Positions 21,327-29,290 of a stretch of DNA of 64,000 nucleotides are shown piece by piece; position 1 is the stretch's first letter; each line of letters begins with the position of its first letter. Under the pieces are notes generated by a model. That model did not search any database and was not told where the DNA came from. It saw only the letters and a list, made by a program, of their open reading frames with translations. Source of the stretch: Gottfriedia acidiceleris (GTDB lineage Bacteria; Bacillota; Bacilli; Bacillales; Bacillaceae_G); assembly GCF_023115465.1 (NCBI RefSeq), contig NZ_CP096034.1, forward strand, positions 4,278,001 to 4,342,000, in the 5' to 3' direction. The translations under genes were made by a program, and so were the position numbers.

Positions 21327-21530
21327 TTAATTTATTTTTTTTCGATCTTTTCGAACAACTAAAAAGTAAAAGAAGACACTCGGCCAAGGGAATTGAATCA
21401 TTCCTAACAACCCCCATAACCAGGCTGAACGATTTCTCTTTTTAGCGTTTGTAAAAAGTGTGATACTTTGAGTTATTAAAATTATAAAGACTAAAACTAA
21501 TATGATAATATTTTCTGTTGTCCATTCCAC
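21327..21530 (-). CDS. yxlD: Small membrane protein, YxlD-like
   Basis: A 67-aa protein with two hydrophobic helices (about residues 7-26 and 38-58) and a basic C terminus (RKDRKKIN). A conserved-looking SAWLWGLLGMIQFP segment sits between them. Its size and position as third gene after a SigY-like factor match B. subtilis YxlD, which with YxlC restrains SigY. The assignment rests mainly on synteny and size. Confidence 0.65.
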   Translation of the reverse strand: MEWTTENIIILVLVFIILITQSITLFTNAKKRNRSAWLWGLLGMIQFPWPSVFFYFLVVRKDRKKIN

Positions 21531-21531
21531 T

Positions 21532-21828
21532 TTAGATCAACTCACTTTCAATTTTCTTTTTATCTCGTTCAAAAATAATCGGTAATGCAATAAAGCCTAT
21601 ACCTTGAATAATCACTATACTTACTGGTGCCTCTAATGCCATAAGAAGTGCCCCGATGAATAGACTGCATGCTACACAAATAAATACGATTAGTTCTTTA
21701 AGAAAAATGGTTTTCTTTTTCACCTGATGTAATTTAATTTTATCGGTAATTGCACTGATTGATGGTTCATATACTTCGGTTATTTCATCAAACTGCTTCA
21801 ATGCTATAACAATTTCTTCTTTATCCAT
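21532..21828 (-). CDS. yxlC: SigY-associated anti-sigma component, YxlC-like
   Basis: A 98-residue protein with a soluble N-terminal half of about 45 residues (KEEIVIALKQFDEITEVYEPSI) and two C-terminal hydrophobic segments. This matches the layout of B. subtilis YxlC, a negative regulator of SigY. The start overlaps the end of the sigma-factor gene by 8 nt, typical of sigma/anti-sigma pairs. It is assigned by topology and gene order. Confidence 0.7.
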   Translation of the reverse strand: MDKEEIVIALKQFDEITEVYEPSISAITDKIKLHQVKKKTIFLKELIVFICVACSLFIGALLMALEAPVSIVIIQGIGFIALPIIFERDKKKIESELI

Positions 21829-22360
21829 CTTGCATCAACTCCTTTCTTAATTCCTTCATTCCATTATGAATTCTTGATTTAACAGTCCCTTCTCGAATTC
21901 CCATCATATTTCCAATTTCTTCGTTCGTATAGCCGTAGTAATACTTTAATAATATAGCCGTTCGTACTTCGGATTTAAGTTTTTCAAAACCCTCCATAAT
22001 ATCACTCCACTCAAACCCTTTATAGGCTAACTGCCAATTTAAGGAGCGCGATAACTTTTCAGACTCATTTTTTTGCCAAAACCATTCGCGCTTTTTCTTT
22101 CTTTGTTGATCTAAATAAAGTCTAGTAGCGATTGTTATTAGCCAAGTTGAAAATTTTGATTGACCATTGTATTTCTTTATATTGTCATAACCTTTCAACA
22201 TCGTATCCTGTACTAAATCTTCTGCAGTTTGTTGATTTAGGGTCATCTTTAAAACGTATTTATATAAAAAGGAATAATGGATTTGAAAAAGTTTAGCAAA
22301 TGCATCTTGGTCACCTTGCTGAGCATATTTTATAATTTCTAATTCATCTAAATCCGCCAT
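21821..22360 (-). CDS. sigY: ECF RNA polymerase sigma factor SigY
   Basis: A 179-aa ECF sigma factor. Region 2 holds AEDLVQDTMLKGYDNIKKYNGQSKFSTWLITIATRLYLD, and region 4 holds YYYGYTNEEIGNMMGI followed by EGTVKSRIHNG. The ATG at 22360 follows AAGGGAGGAAGAT; an upstream in-frame start at 22390 lacks such a site. Its order with YxlC- and YxlD-like genes indicates SigY, which in B. subtilis autoregulates its operon. The B. subtilis operon continues into yxlE and an ABC transporter (yxlFG), which are absent here. Confidence 0.8.
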   Translation of the reverse strand: MADLDELEIIKYAQQGDQDAFAKLFQIHYSFLYKYVLKMTLNQQTAEDLVQDTMLKGYDNIKKYNGQSKFSTWLITIATRLYLDQQRKKKREWFWQKNESEKLSRSLNWQLAYKGFEWSDIMEGFEKLKSEVRTAILLKYYYGYTNEEIGNMMGIREGTVKSRIHNGMKELRKELMQDG

Positions 22361-22413
22361 ATCTTCCTCCCTTCTTGCTAATCTATACAATTTTTATTTG
22401 GTTTCATTTGTTA

Positions 22414-22439
22414 TACGAATAGGTTCTGCATATCGTTCA
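22414..22439 (-). promoter_or_regulatory. Candidate autoregulatory ECF promoter of sigY
   Basis: On the minus strand, TGAAC (22439-22435), a 17-nt spacer and CGTA (22417-22414) precede the gene by about 55 nt. TGAAC with a CGT-type -10 is the SigY/ECF pattern. Confidence 0.55.
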
Positions 22440-22460
22440 TTTTTCTTTTAATTTTTTTCA

Positions 22461-22497
22461 AAAAAAAGTGAAGGGTAAATTCTACTTTACCCTTCAC
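22461..22497 (-). terminator. mhq cluster terminator
   Basis: AGTGAAGGGTAAA (22467-22479) pairs with TTTACCCTTCACT (22485-22497). Eight Ts follow on the minus strand, just downstream of the flavin reductase gene. Confidence 0.9.
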
Positions 22498-22507
22498 TCT
22501 TATAAAC

Positions 22508-23116
22508 TTATTTAGGACGATCAATCGTAAACATTTCCCCAACTTTAGCATAGTCATTCCCTGCTAAACGGCTAACTGCTTTTAAGCCATCTGCATCTAT
22601 ACGCCCATTTTCATAAATTTCATCTTCTATATGAAAATAAACAACCTTGCCTATTAATAAGTCGCAAGCCTCATTATCTTTTCCTAATGGAATTGCCTGT
22701 TCTAAAATACATTCCATTCGAATTTTTGACTCTTTCACACCTGGAACTGAAACCATTACGCTATCTACTGGTGTTAAGCCTGCTAATTCAATTTCACTTT
22801 CAGTAGGTGCCAATGCAGCTGCCGTTTTATTAATTGCATCAACATTCGATTCATCAACGATATGAACGACGAACTCTTTTTTCTCAATTGCATTTCTAGC
22901 TGTATCTTTTTGTTTACCATTTTGTCGCTGAACAGAAACAGAAATCATAGGTGGATTAGCCGTTACGATGTTGAAATAGCTAAATGGTGCACCATTTAAG
23001 ATGGTCTCATTTGATTCAGTTGTAACAAAAGCAATTGGTCTTGGAATAATTCCACCAATTAAGAACTTATAATTATCACGATCACTTAAATCTGCTGGAG
23101 AAAAAGATTTCATCAT
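22508..23116 (-). CDS. Flavin reductase family protein (FMN-binding split barrel)
   Basis: A 202-aa protein of the flavin reductase-like/DIM6 family with FLIGGIIPRPIAFVTT near the N terminus and GAPFSYFNIVTANPPMISVS, the usual FMN-binding region. It probably reduces free flavin or acts as a flavoprotein oxidoreductase. The frame is open from 23167, but the ATG at 23116 follows AAGGAG by 9 nt and lies after the mhqD stop. Context with mhqR, mhqO and mhqD suggests a role in quinone or electrophile detoxification. Confidence 0.85.
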   Translation of the reverse strand: MMKSFSPADLSDRDNYKFLIGGIIPRPIAFVTTESNETILNGAPFSYFNIVTANPPMISVSVQRQNGKQKDTARNAIEKKEFVVHIVDESNVDAINKTAAALAPTESEIELAGLTPVDSVMVSVPGVKESKIRMECILEQAIPLGKDNEACDLLIGKVVYFHIEDEIYENGRIDADGLKAVSRLAGNDYAKVGEMFTIDRPK

Positions 23117-23129
23117 TATAGCATACTCC

Positions 23130-23735
23130 TTAAAAGTTATTTTTGTACCAATTAGCTGCTGCTTCAATTTCTGATCTAGTTAAGCTATGCCCCATGTTTT
23201 CCCAATGAGTAACGACTTTTGCACCGGCACCGTTTAACAATGATGCTAATTCTTCTGTTTCTTGTGGTAAACAGATTGGATCATTTTTGCCTGCTCCAAT
23301 GAAGACTGACACATCATTCATATTTGGCAATTCTAAATCACGGATCGGTACCATTGGATGCAATAGCATTGCGCCTTTAAATATATTTTCATAATGGAAC
23401 AGTAGACTACCAGCAATATTTGCACCGTTTGAATAACCAATTGCGATCATATTATTTGGATCAAATCCATGTTCTACGGAAGCTGATTCAATAAACTCTT
23501 TTAATTCTTTCGTACGGAAAACTAAATCTTCCATATCAAATACACCTTCAGCTAATCGCTTAAAAAAACGTGGCATTCCATTTTCACTTACATTTCCTCT
23601 TACTGATAATACAGAAGCTTCATCATCGATCATACCTGCAATTGGCAAGAGATCAAGTTCATTCCCACCTGTACCATGTAATAATAAAAATGTCGGCTTA
23701 GATGGATTACTTCCTCTATTAAATACGTGTTTCAT
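23130..23735 (-). CDS. mhqD: Carboxylesterase/hydrolase MhqD
   Basis: A 201-aa alpha/beta hydrolase of the phospholipase/carboxylesterase family. The oxyanion HGTGGNE lies at about residues 20-26, the nucleophile Ser102 is in GYSNG, Asp152 in GKNDP and His183 in MGHSLT. In B. subtilis MhqD is induced by methylhydroquinone and catechol. It lies 2 nt downstream of mhqO. Confidence 0.88.
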   Translation of the reverse strand: MKHVFNRGSNPSKPTFLLLHGTGGNELDLLPIAGMIDDEASVLSVRGNVSENGMPRFFKRLAEGVFDMEDLVFRTKELKEFIESASVEHGFDPNNMIAIGYSNGANIAGSLLFHYENIFKGAMLLHPMVPIRDLELPNMNDVSVFIGAGKNDPICLPQETEELASLLNGAGAKVVTHWENMGHSLTRSEIEAAANWYKNNF

Positions 23736-23737
23736 CG

Positions 23738-24679
23738 TTATTCTCCTTTCACTTCTCTAACAACAATTGGTTGCAAGTGATTTTCTATTATTTCACGATG
23801 TGGTTCCTGCCACTTTGGTAGCATTAACTGTTCTCCTAAATGGTCTATATTCTCATCAATCGTAAATCCTGGTGGATCAGTTGCAATTTCAAATAATATC
23901 CCACCATTTTCACGAAAATAAATTGCGTTAAAATAATTACGATCTTTGACTTCAGTAACCCCATAATGATTGTCATATAATTTATGTTGCCATTTTACAT
24001 GTTCTTCATCATTACTTGCCCTCCATGCAATATGATGGACAGTTCCTACCCCCATAGCTCCTCTTCCTACTGCTGCTAATTCAATATCGATAATATTTCC
24101 GATATCACTAGCAGCCTTAAAACGTAAATAGTTACCCTCTTGACCTAAGCATTCTAATTCCATTACGTTTTCCAACAGTTCAGCTGTTTTATTTGGTGCT
24201 CCAGAATATAAAACTGCACCACCAAACCCTTTAATTGCTACATCCTTTGTAACACCATTAAATTCCCAAGTATTTTCCTGGCCAGCTTCCCTTTCTACTA
24301 ATTCAAGCTGTAAGCCATGAAAGTCTTCAAATTGAAGAAAAGTTTCTCCAAATCGACTTACTTTTTTTGTTTGAATTTTAAAAGATGCTAAACGGTTTTC
24401 CCAAAATTCCATGGAATTAGCTGGGATTAAGAATGTTGTGATTCCTACTTGTCCACTTCCTACTTTTCCTCTATATGCATTTGCCCAAGGGAAAAAAGTC
24501 ATGATCGTCCCAGGTTTTGCAGTTTCATCTCCAAAATAAAAGTGATACGTACCAGGATCATCAAAATTAATTGTTTTTTTCACAAAGCGTAAACCTAAAA
24601 TCCCAGCGTAAAAATCCATATTTTCTTGTGGATCACCAACAATGGCAGTAATATGATGTATGCCTTTCATTTTCTCCAT
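23738..24679 (-). CDS. mhqO: Ring-cleaving dioxygenase MhqO
   Basis: A 313-aa protein of the vicinal oxygen chelate superfamily with two glyoxalase-fold modules. Metal-binding candidates are the HH of KGIHHITAIVGD near the N terminus, the HH of GTVHHIAW in the second half, and Glu in GGILFEIATDPPGF. In B. subtilis the mhq enzymes remove quinones and catechols. The gene lies between the MarR repressor and mhqD in one operon. Ring cleavage is the accepted family prediction, not shown here. Confidence 0.9.
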   Translation of the reverse strand: MEKMKGIHHITAIVGDPQENMDFYAGILGLRFVKKTINFDDPGTYHFYFGDETAKPGTIMTFFPWANAYRGKVGSGQVGITTFLIPANSMEFWENRLASFKIQTKKVSRFGETFLQFEDFHGLQLELVEREAGQENTWEFNGVTKDVAIKGFGGAVLYSGAPNKTAELLENVMELECLGQEGNYLRFKAASDIGNIIDIELAAVGRGAMGVGTVHHIAWRASNDEEHVKWQHKLYDNHYGVTEVKDRNYFNAIYFRENGGILFEIATDPPGFTIDENIDHLGEQLMLPKWQEPHREIIENHLQPIVVREVKGE

Positions 24680-24699
24680 ATAACTTCCTCCGTTCTAAT

Positions 24700-25143
24700 T
24701 CATTTTTTATTTAATTTCCTTAATAATGTAAGTAATTGTACTTGCTCTTCTTCAGTTAATTTGCTGAATTGAGCTTGTTGAAACTCATCTTGTGAAGGTA
24801 CGATTTCTTCATACATTTTTTGACCCATCTCTGTTAAAGAGAGATATTTGTTTTTCCATTCTACTTCTCTTTTAATCCACTGAAGCTCTTCCATTTTCTT
24901 TATTAGATGAGTCACATTTCCTTTTGTAACAACTAATTTATCGGCTAATTCTTGCTGAGTAAGACGCTTATTTCTCCCCACATGGACAATTACATCAAAT
25001 TGAGAAGTCGTCAGTCCCCATTTTTTCAATTGATTATTTGATTCTCTAACATTTTTAAGATAAAAACGAGCTAATCGAAACCAAAGTAATACTGCTAAAT
25101 TTTTTGATTTATTTGCAGAAGCTTCATTATGACTATTTAACAT
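24700..25143 (-). CDS. mhqR: MarR family repressor MhqR
   Basis: A 147-aa winged-helix regulator with LTTSQFDVIVHVGRNKRLTQQELADKLVVTKGNVTHLIKKMEE as its DNA-binding core (about residues 43-87). It is the first gene of the mhqR-mhqO-mhqD-flavin reductase unit. An 11-bp-arm perfect palindrome lies about 25 nt upstream of the start, a likely autoregulatory operator. The assignment as MhqR comes from the neighbouring genes; the operator differs from the B. subtilis MhqR box as I recall it. Confidence 0.85.
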   Translation of the reverse strand: MLNSHNEASANKSKNLAVLLWFRLARFYLKNVRESNNQLKKWGLTTSQFDVIVHVGRNKRLTQQELADKLVVTKGNVTHLIKKMEELQWIKREVEWKNKYLSLTEMGQKMYEEIVPSQDEFQQAQFSKLTEEEQVQLLTLLRKLNKK

Positions 25144-25168
25144 TTTTGCACCTCTTTGATCGATCTTG

Positions 25169-25194
25169 TTATCAGTTTAATACTAAACTGATAA
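25169..25194 (-). promoter_or_regulatory. MarR-type operator upstream of mhqR
   Basis: TTATCAGTTTA (25169-25179) and its perfect inverted copy (25184-25194) are separated by 4 nt. On the minus strand TTGCAA-N17-TAAACT could form a promoter overlapped by this palindrome. Confidence 0.7.
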
Positions 25195-25257
25195 CTTTGC
25201 AAGTAGATTGATTAAACTAAATAAAAACCTGTTTTCAAAAATAACATCCCCAAAAAG

Positions 25258-25335
25258 AAGCACGTTGATCTCCACTTTAGGATGCACTCCTTGTGGCGAA
25301 TCCTACGTCTCCTCGTCACAATCTACCCTCTTTCA
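25258..25335. other. Degenerate intergenic element between mhqR and the deacetylase gene
   Basis: The 305-bp gap between the divergent mhqR and deacetylase genes has no ORF. This portion is less AT-rich (CTCCACTTTAGGATGC, CTCCTTGTGGCGAATCC, TACGTCTCCTCGTC) and looks like a worn copy of a dispersed Bacillus intergenic repeat. No second copy was found in the window. Confidence 0.3.
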
Positions 25336-25400
25336 CTATTTCTTTCAACAGTCTTAAATTTCCTTTAATTTCCTTCCTTTATTCTTTTTTTAATTAGTGA

Positions 25401-25409
25401 TGATATAAT
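25401..25409 (+). promoter_or_regulatory. Extended -10 promoter of the polysaccharide deacetylase gene
   Basis: TGATATAAT gives an extended -10, 40 nt before the ATG. The -35 region is poorly conserved. Confidence 0.5.
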
Positions 25410-25448
25410 TATGTTTAATTTCACTAACTAGAAAGACAGGTAAAATAG

Positions 25449-26159
25449 ATGAAAAAAAGACTACTGAAAATAAGTGCAAGTATTCTAATTTTGTTTCTTA
25501 TCCTATATGGATTGTACAAGCTAATGAATGCAAGATCTTTTCAGCTTTTTGGAGGATTAACAAATGAAGTACACACTAACCAAAAAGTAGTTGCTTTAAC
25601 ATTTGATGATGGTCCAACTAAAAATGTTGATGACATTCTACCACTTTTAGATCAATACAATGCAAGGGCTACTTTTTTTCTAATTGGTAATGAAATTGAA
25701 AAAAATCCCGAAGAAGCAAAAAAAATTGTAGATGCGGGACAACAGGTTGGAAATCATACATATTCTCATGACAGAATGGTGCTAAAATCACCTTCTTTTA
25801 TCAAAAATGAAATAGAAAAGACAGATCAACTAATTCGAAAAGCTGGCTATAAAGGGGAAATTGAGTTCCGTCCACCAAATGGGAAAAAACTATTTGGCTT
25901 GCCGTATTACATGCATAAACATAACCGAGAAACGATTACATGGAATTTAGAGCCAGATACTTTTTACACTAATCCTCAAGACAAAATAAACTATGTAAAG
26001 AACAATATTAAACCAGGATCAATTATTTTAATTCATCCGATGTATGATAAAACTGGTAAAGAATTGGTAACAATTAAAGGGATATTGGATTTATTAACGA
26101 AAGATGGATATAAATTTGTGACAGTGAAAGAACTCCAAAAGTTACAAAAAGACAAGTAG
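25449..26159 (+). CDS. Membrane-anchored polysaccharide deacetylase
   Basis: A 236-aa NodB-domain (carbohydrate esterase 4) protein with an N-terminal hydrophobic anchor (about residues 7-24). Metal and catalytic motifs are present: TFDDGP (Asp53, Asp54), NHTYSH (His103, His107), RPPNGK and LIHP near the C terminus. It probably N-deacetylates a cell-wall polymer such as peptidoglycan or another GlcNAc polymer outside the membrane. It is monocistronic with its own promoter and a strong terminator. Confidence 0.9.
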   Translation: MKKRLLKISASILILFLILYGLYKLMNARSFQLFGGLTNEVHTNQKVVALTFDDGPTKNVDDILPLLDQYNARATFFLIGNEIEKNPEEAKKIVDAGQQVGNHTYSHDRMVLKSPSFIKNEIEKTDQLIRKAGYKGEIEFRPPNGKKLFGLPYYMHKHNRETITWNLEPDTFYTNPQDKINYVKNNIKPGSIILIHPMYDKTGKELVTIKGILDLLTKDGYKFVTVKELQKLQKDK

Positions 26160-26178
26160 CATTTTGCTCCTTGTCTTT
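26146..26178 (+). terminator. Deacetylase terminator
   Basis: AAAGACAAG pairs with CTTGTCTTT across a 12-nt segment and continues into a T tract. The upstream arm overlaps the final codons. Confidence 0.8.
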
Positions 26179-26187
26179 TTCGATTGA

Positions 26188-26754
26188 TTAACGATTTTCT
26201 TCTAATAGGCTTGGATTAATGGAAAATTTAGTGAATAAACTAAAAACTATAACACCTAAAACAGTGCCAAATGTATTTAATAATAAATCATCAATGTCGC
26301 AAGATCGATAATTATATCCAATAAAAAACCCCATTGTTCCTTGAATTATTTCAATCCCTAAACTAACGATAAAACCAACTAATATCGTTTTACTTTTCGT
26401 AATCTTCGGATATAAAACTGGCAAAGCAAAACCTAATGGCATAAATAGGACAATATTTCCGCCAACTTGTTTTAGAGCAATTGAAAATGATCCATATTTT
26501 ATTGAATCTATAACTACTTTAAAAGGGACAAAATTATTTGTATATCCCAGGTGATCCTCAATCATGACATGAATTAGATATTTCTGATAAGGAAATGGGA
26601 ACAAAGTAAAATCCACGAGGCAAGTAATATAGATTCCAAAGATTATCCAATATAAATATTTTACTAGAGTAATATAACCTTTAAAGAGACTATAACCAAA
26701 AAATATAATGATTAAAGTCATGATAAAGATACTAGGATATAAATAATTTAACAT
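26188..26754 (-). CDS. VanZ family membrane protein
   Basis: A 188-aa protein with about five hydrophobic segments. It contains the VanZ pattern LFPFPYQKY, GNIVLFMPLGFALPVLYP, GIEIIQ and SCDIDDLLLNTFGTVLG. VanZ proteins can confer low-level teicoplanin resistance, and many homologues have no known role. It is monocistronic on the minus strand and converges with the deacetylase gene. Confidence 0.85.
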   Translation of the reverse strand: MLNYLYPSIFIMTLIIIFFGYSLFKGYITLVKYLYWIIFGIYITCLVDFTLFPFPYQKYLIHVMIEDHLGYTNNFVPFKVVIDSIKYGSFSIALKQVGGNIVLFMPLGFALPVLYPKITKSKTILVGFIVSLGIEIIQGTMGFFIGYNYRSCDIDDLLLNTFGTVLGVIVFSLFTKFSINPSLLEENR

Positions 26755-26787
26755 TAAAAGATGGCCATCCTTTCAATTTGCAATGCA

Positions 26788-27189
26788 TTAATAACTCAAT
26801 GTTCCTGAGCCTTTAATTCTTTTTCCATTCATATTTTTCCAAATCTCATAAGTATATGTATGACCTGTTGTAACTGCATCGTCCGTATCAACGTATGGAG
26901 AACCCGCAGTTGATTTTTCAAATCCTAATCTAGTTATTAAAACGTTTGAGCCATTCTGTTTTTCATAGACGTGGATAGTAAAATAAGTATCGCCTCCCCA
27001 GCTCTCCATATTTACAGTACCGGTCACACTTCCCTTAGTGGATGTATATGTTCCAATCGATAATTGGTGTTCCATATCAAAAGTAAAACTCTTTGTGGCA
27101 GCTTGTGCTACTAGTGGGCTAACCATAATTGCGCCAAATGTTAAAAGTGCAATTATTTTTTTACTAATTTTTTGTTTAGTTTCCTTCAT
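26788..27189 (-). CDS. Small secreted protein of unknown function
   Basis: A 133-residue protein with a clear signal peptide (KKIIALLTFGAIMVSPLVAQAA, likely cleaved after about residue 31). The mature part is about 100 aa, beta-rich and Gly/Thr-rich, without cysteines. It carries MESWGGDTYFTIHVYEKQNG and ends in GSGTLSY. It resembles small extracellular beta-sandwich proteins. I do not recognise the family. It lies 34 nt upstream of the VanZ gene and is probably cotranscribed with it. Confidence 0.7.
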   Translation of the reverse strand: MKETKQKISKKIIALLTFGAIMVSPLVAQAATKSFTFDMEHQLSIGTYTSTKGSVTGTVNMESWGGDTYFTIHVYEKQNGSNVLITRLGFEKSTAGSPYVDTDDAVTTGHTYTYEIWKNMNGKRIKGSGTLSY

Positions 27190-27325
27190 AGTATACTTCT
27201 CCTTTAAATCTTTTCAGTAAATTTTTTCCATTTTTTTACAATAACAATTTCTTATAGTATATTAGAAACCTTGTTTTTCATATAAGAAAATATAATTATT
27301 TTTTTATTTTTTTCCAATAAATACC

Positions 27326-27339
27326 AGTAAAATTTTACT
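27326..27339. promoter_or_regulatory. Palindrome in the divergent region of two secreted-protein genes
   Basis: AGTAAAATTTTACT is a perfect 14-bp palindrome within 289 bp of very AT-rich DNA between the genes at 26788-27189 (minus) and 27479-28135 (plus). It could be an operator, but in such AT-rich DNA chance is possible. Confidence 0.25.
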
Positions 27340-27478
27340 AGAATAGTAGTTTTAAAAACATATTTTATTAATTCTATATTTCATACCGTCTTTTTTTTAA
27401 AAACTTATGTATAGATTAAAAAAAAAAATCCAAATTAATACTGGTACATTTTGAAAACATCTCAAAGGAGACATCTAG

Positions 27479-28135
27479 ATGAAGAAACATTTACTAAAAT
27501 TCACATCTCTATTTTTATGTTTTGCATTAATTTTAGCCCCTATTAAATCCAGTGCCGAGCAAGTAGATACTCGAGCTCATGGAAGATGCATTAGTAACTC
27601 AGCATGTAATTTCAAAGCAGATATGAGAAAGCTTTGGATGGATCATTTAATTTGGACAAGTAAGTATATTGTTAGTGCTGTTGCTGGAATGCCAGATAAG
27701 GATGTAGTTCTTGCAAGACTCTTAAGAAATCAACAAGATATTGGAAATGCAATTAAACCATATTATGGTGCTGCCGCTGGAGATCAGCTTGCTAAATTAC
27801 TTACCGACCACATTGTAATCGCTGGTAAGATTATTGATGCTGCGAAAGCAAATGATATGGCAACTTTAAAAACATTGAACGACACATGGTTTAAAAATGC
27901 AGATGATATTGCAGCACTTTTAAGTAAAGTAAATCCAAATTGGACAAATCAAGCTTTAAAAGACTTACTATATACACATTTAAAAATGGTAACAAATGAA
28001 GCTGTTACTAGAATAAAAATGGACTGGGACAGCAATGTAAAAGCATTTGATGCTGGTCTTCAACATATGATTCCTATAGCTGATACCATTTCTTCAGGGA
28101 TTATAAAGCAATTCCCTAATAAATTTAAATCTTAA
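27479..28135 (+). CDS. Secreted helical protein of unknown function
   Basis: A 218-aa protein with a signal peptide (LLKFTSLFLCFALILAPIKSSA, cleavage about residue 26). The mature chain looks all-helical, with a CISNSAC pair of cysteines at its start. Conserved-looking blocks are MRKLWMDHLIWTSKYIVSA, NAIKPYYGAAAGDQLAKLL and LLYTHLKMVTNEA. I recall similar Bacillus and Clostridium proteins carrying unreliable enzyme names; no catalytic motif supports any of them. It is monocistronic and ends at a bidirectional terminator. Confidence 0.75.
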   Translation: MKKHLLKFTSLFLCFALILAPIKSSAEQVDTRAHGRCISNSACNFKADMRKLWMDHLIWTSKYIVSAVAGMPDKDVVLARLLRNQQDIGNAIKPYYGAAAGDQLAKLLTDHIVIAGKIIDAAKANDMATLKTLNDTWFKNADDIAALLSKVNPNWTNQALKDLLYTHLKMVTNEAVTRIKMDWDSNVKAFDAGLQHMIPIADTISSGIIKQFPNKFKS

Positions 28136-28152
28136 ACAAACGTTTGATTAAT
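28132..28152. promoter_or_regulatory. Palindrome shared with 50387-50408
   Basis: CAAACGTTTG (28137-28146) is a perfect palindrome starting right after the stop codon of the 27479 gene. With its flanks it matches, on the opposite strand, the 19-nt sequence TAATCAAACGTTTGTTTAA found near 50388. The role is unknown. Confidence 0.35.
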
Positions 28153-28158
28153 TAACAA

Positions 28159-28198
28159 AAAAGATGAATTTAGCGCTAAACTAAATTCATCTTTTTTC
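28159..28198. terminator. Bidirectional terminator between the secreted protein gene and ecsC-like gene
   Basis: AAAAGATGAATTTAG (28159-28173) pairs perfectly with CTAAATTCATCTTTT (28181-28195), with T tracts on both strands. Confidence 0.9.
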
Positions 28199-28201
28199 TG
28201 C

Positions 28202-28990
28202 TTATTTTAAATCATGCAATCTTTCCATGACCCGTCTTTTTTTATAAAGCATTCTACCTGCCTCGCCAACATCTTCAATTGCTTGTTTATTTACATATGC
28301 ACCAAATATTAAGCCAGCAATTGGAACCATTTGAAACAGCTTCTTCCATCCTATGTTGTCACGATATGTATAAAATACTTCTCTCCAACCTTCAATTTGA
28401 GAAAAGGCTTTTTTCCCTTCAATATTTGTTAACTCTTCTAATATCGCCTTTTTACCTACTATATCAGCAGATGTAAATTGTAAGCATTTAATAATAAATA
28501 CTCTCTCCATTTGATCATTTGGATCATAACCATAAGAAATTGCTACTTCTTGAAGTGTCTTTAATGTAAGTCCTAATAAGATTGGGATATCGATCGCAAT
28601 CGTAAACATTCCACCAAAACCTGTTGTCGCTCCTTGGACCTTTGCAAATTGTTTACGGCTAGCAATAAAATCATTCGAAACACGATCCATTTGCTCTAGA
28701 CTAAGTTGATTGACCATTTCAATTTCGGTTAGTTCTTCAATAGAAAGCTCCTTACTCATCCTAGTTAGAGTTGAAGGAACACTAACTAAATATTGACCAC
28801 CAGCATTCACATACTTTGATAATTCATCTAAAATAACGCCTATCTTATCGTGAATGAACTTAGGTGTAATTTTATCCAAGATCATAAATGGAATTCTACC
28901 GATTTTCTCCCAAAAAAATACGCTTTTTTGATCTTTTTCCCATTTTTCAATTTCATTAAGCTGCCTTATTAGATACTCTTTCGTTTCCAT
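28202..28990 (-). CDS. EcsC family protein
   Basis: A 262-aa EcsC-domain protein with a helical N-terminal segment and a central Gly-rich hydrophobic stretch (GATTGFGGMFTIAIDIPILLGLTLKTLQEVA) followed by YGYDPND, typical of the family. EcsC is a peripheral protein linked to the Ecs ABC transporter in B. subtilis, but stand-alone paralogues like this have no known function. The open frame extends to 29062, but the ATG at 28990 follows AGGAG by 5 nt. The following 300 bp up to 29290 hold a terminator and no gene. Confidence 0.82.
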   Translation of the reverse strand: METKEYLIRQLNEIEKWEKDQKSVFFWEKIGRIPFMILDKITPKFIHDKIGVILDELSKYVNAGGQYLVSVPSTLTRMSKELSIEELTEIEMVNQLSLEQMDRVSNDFIASRKQFAKVQGATTGFGGMFTIAIDIPILLGLTLKTLQEVAISYGYDPNDQMERVFIIKCLQFTSADIVGKKAILEELTNIEGKKAFSQIEGWREVFYTYRDNIGWKKLFQMVPIAGLIFGAYVNKQAIEDVGEAGRMLYKKRRVMERLHDLK

Positions 28991-29228
28991 AAACACTCCT
29001 ATAATTTTTAATCTAAACATAGTAACTACTAAAACTATAAAGCTTTTTCTAAAAAAAACCAAAAATAAAAAGCGGCGATCTCATAAGCCAGGTTTACTGA
29101 CAAATTTGCACTACCGTATTTTTTAAGATATTAAGTAGATTTTTCATTTGATATAAATAGAATTTTTCCTTTTTTATCTAATCTTTAACCCTTTATGAGT
29201 TACTTAATCTCTTCATCCTGCTTAAATA

Positions 29229-29268
29229 AAAACAAGGAATCCCATAAAAAGTGGGACACCCTGTTCTA
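29229..29268 (-). terminator. Terminator of the ECF41 operon
   Basis: On the minus strand, AACAGGGTGTCCCA pairs imperfectly with TGGGATTCCTTGTT, with a TTTTTATTT run after it. It lies just after the sigma-factor stop. Confidence 0.75.
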
Positions 29269-29290
29269 AAGTTTAAAATGATTTAGAGAG

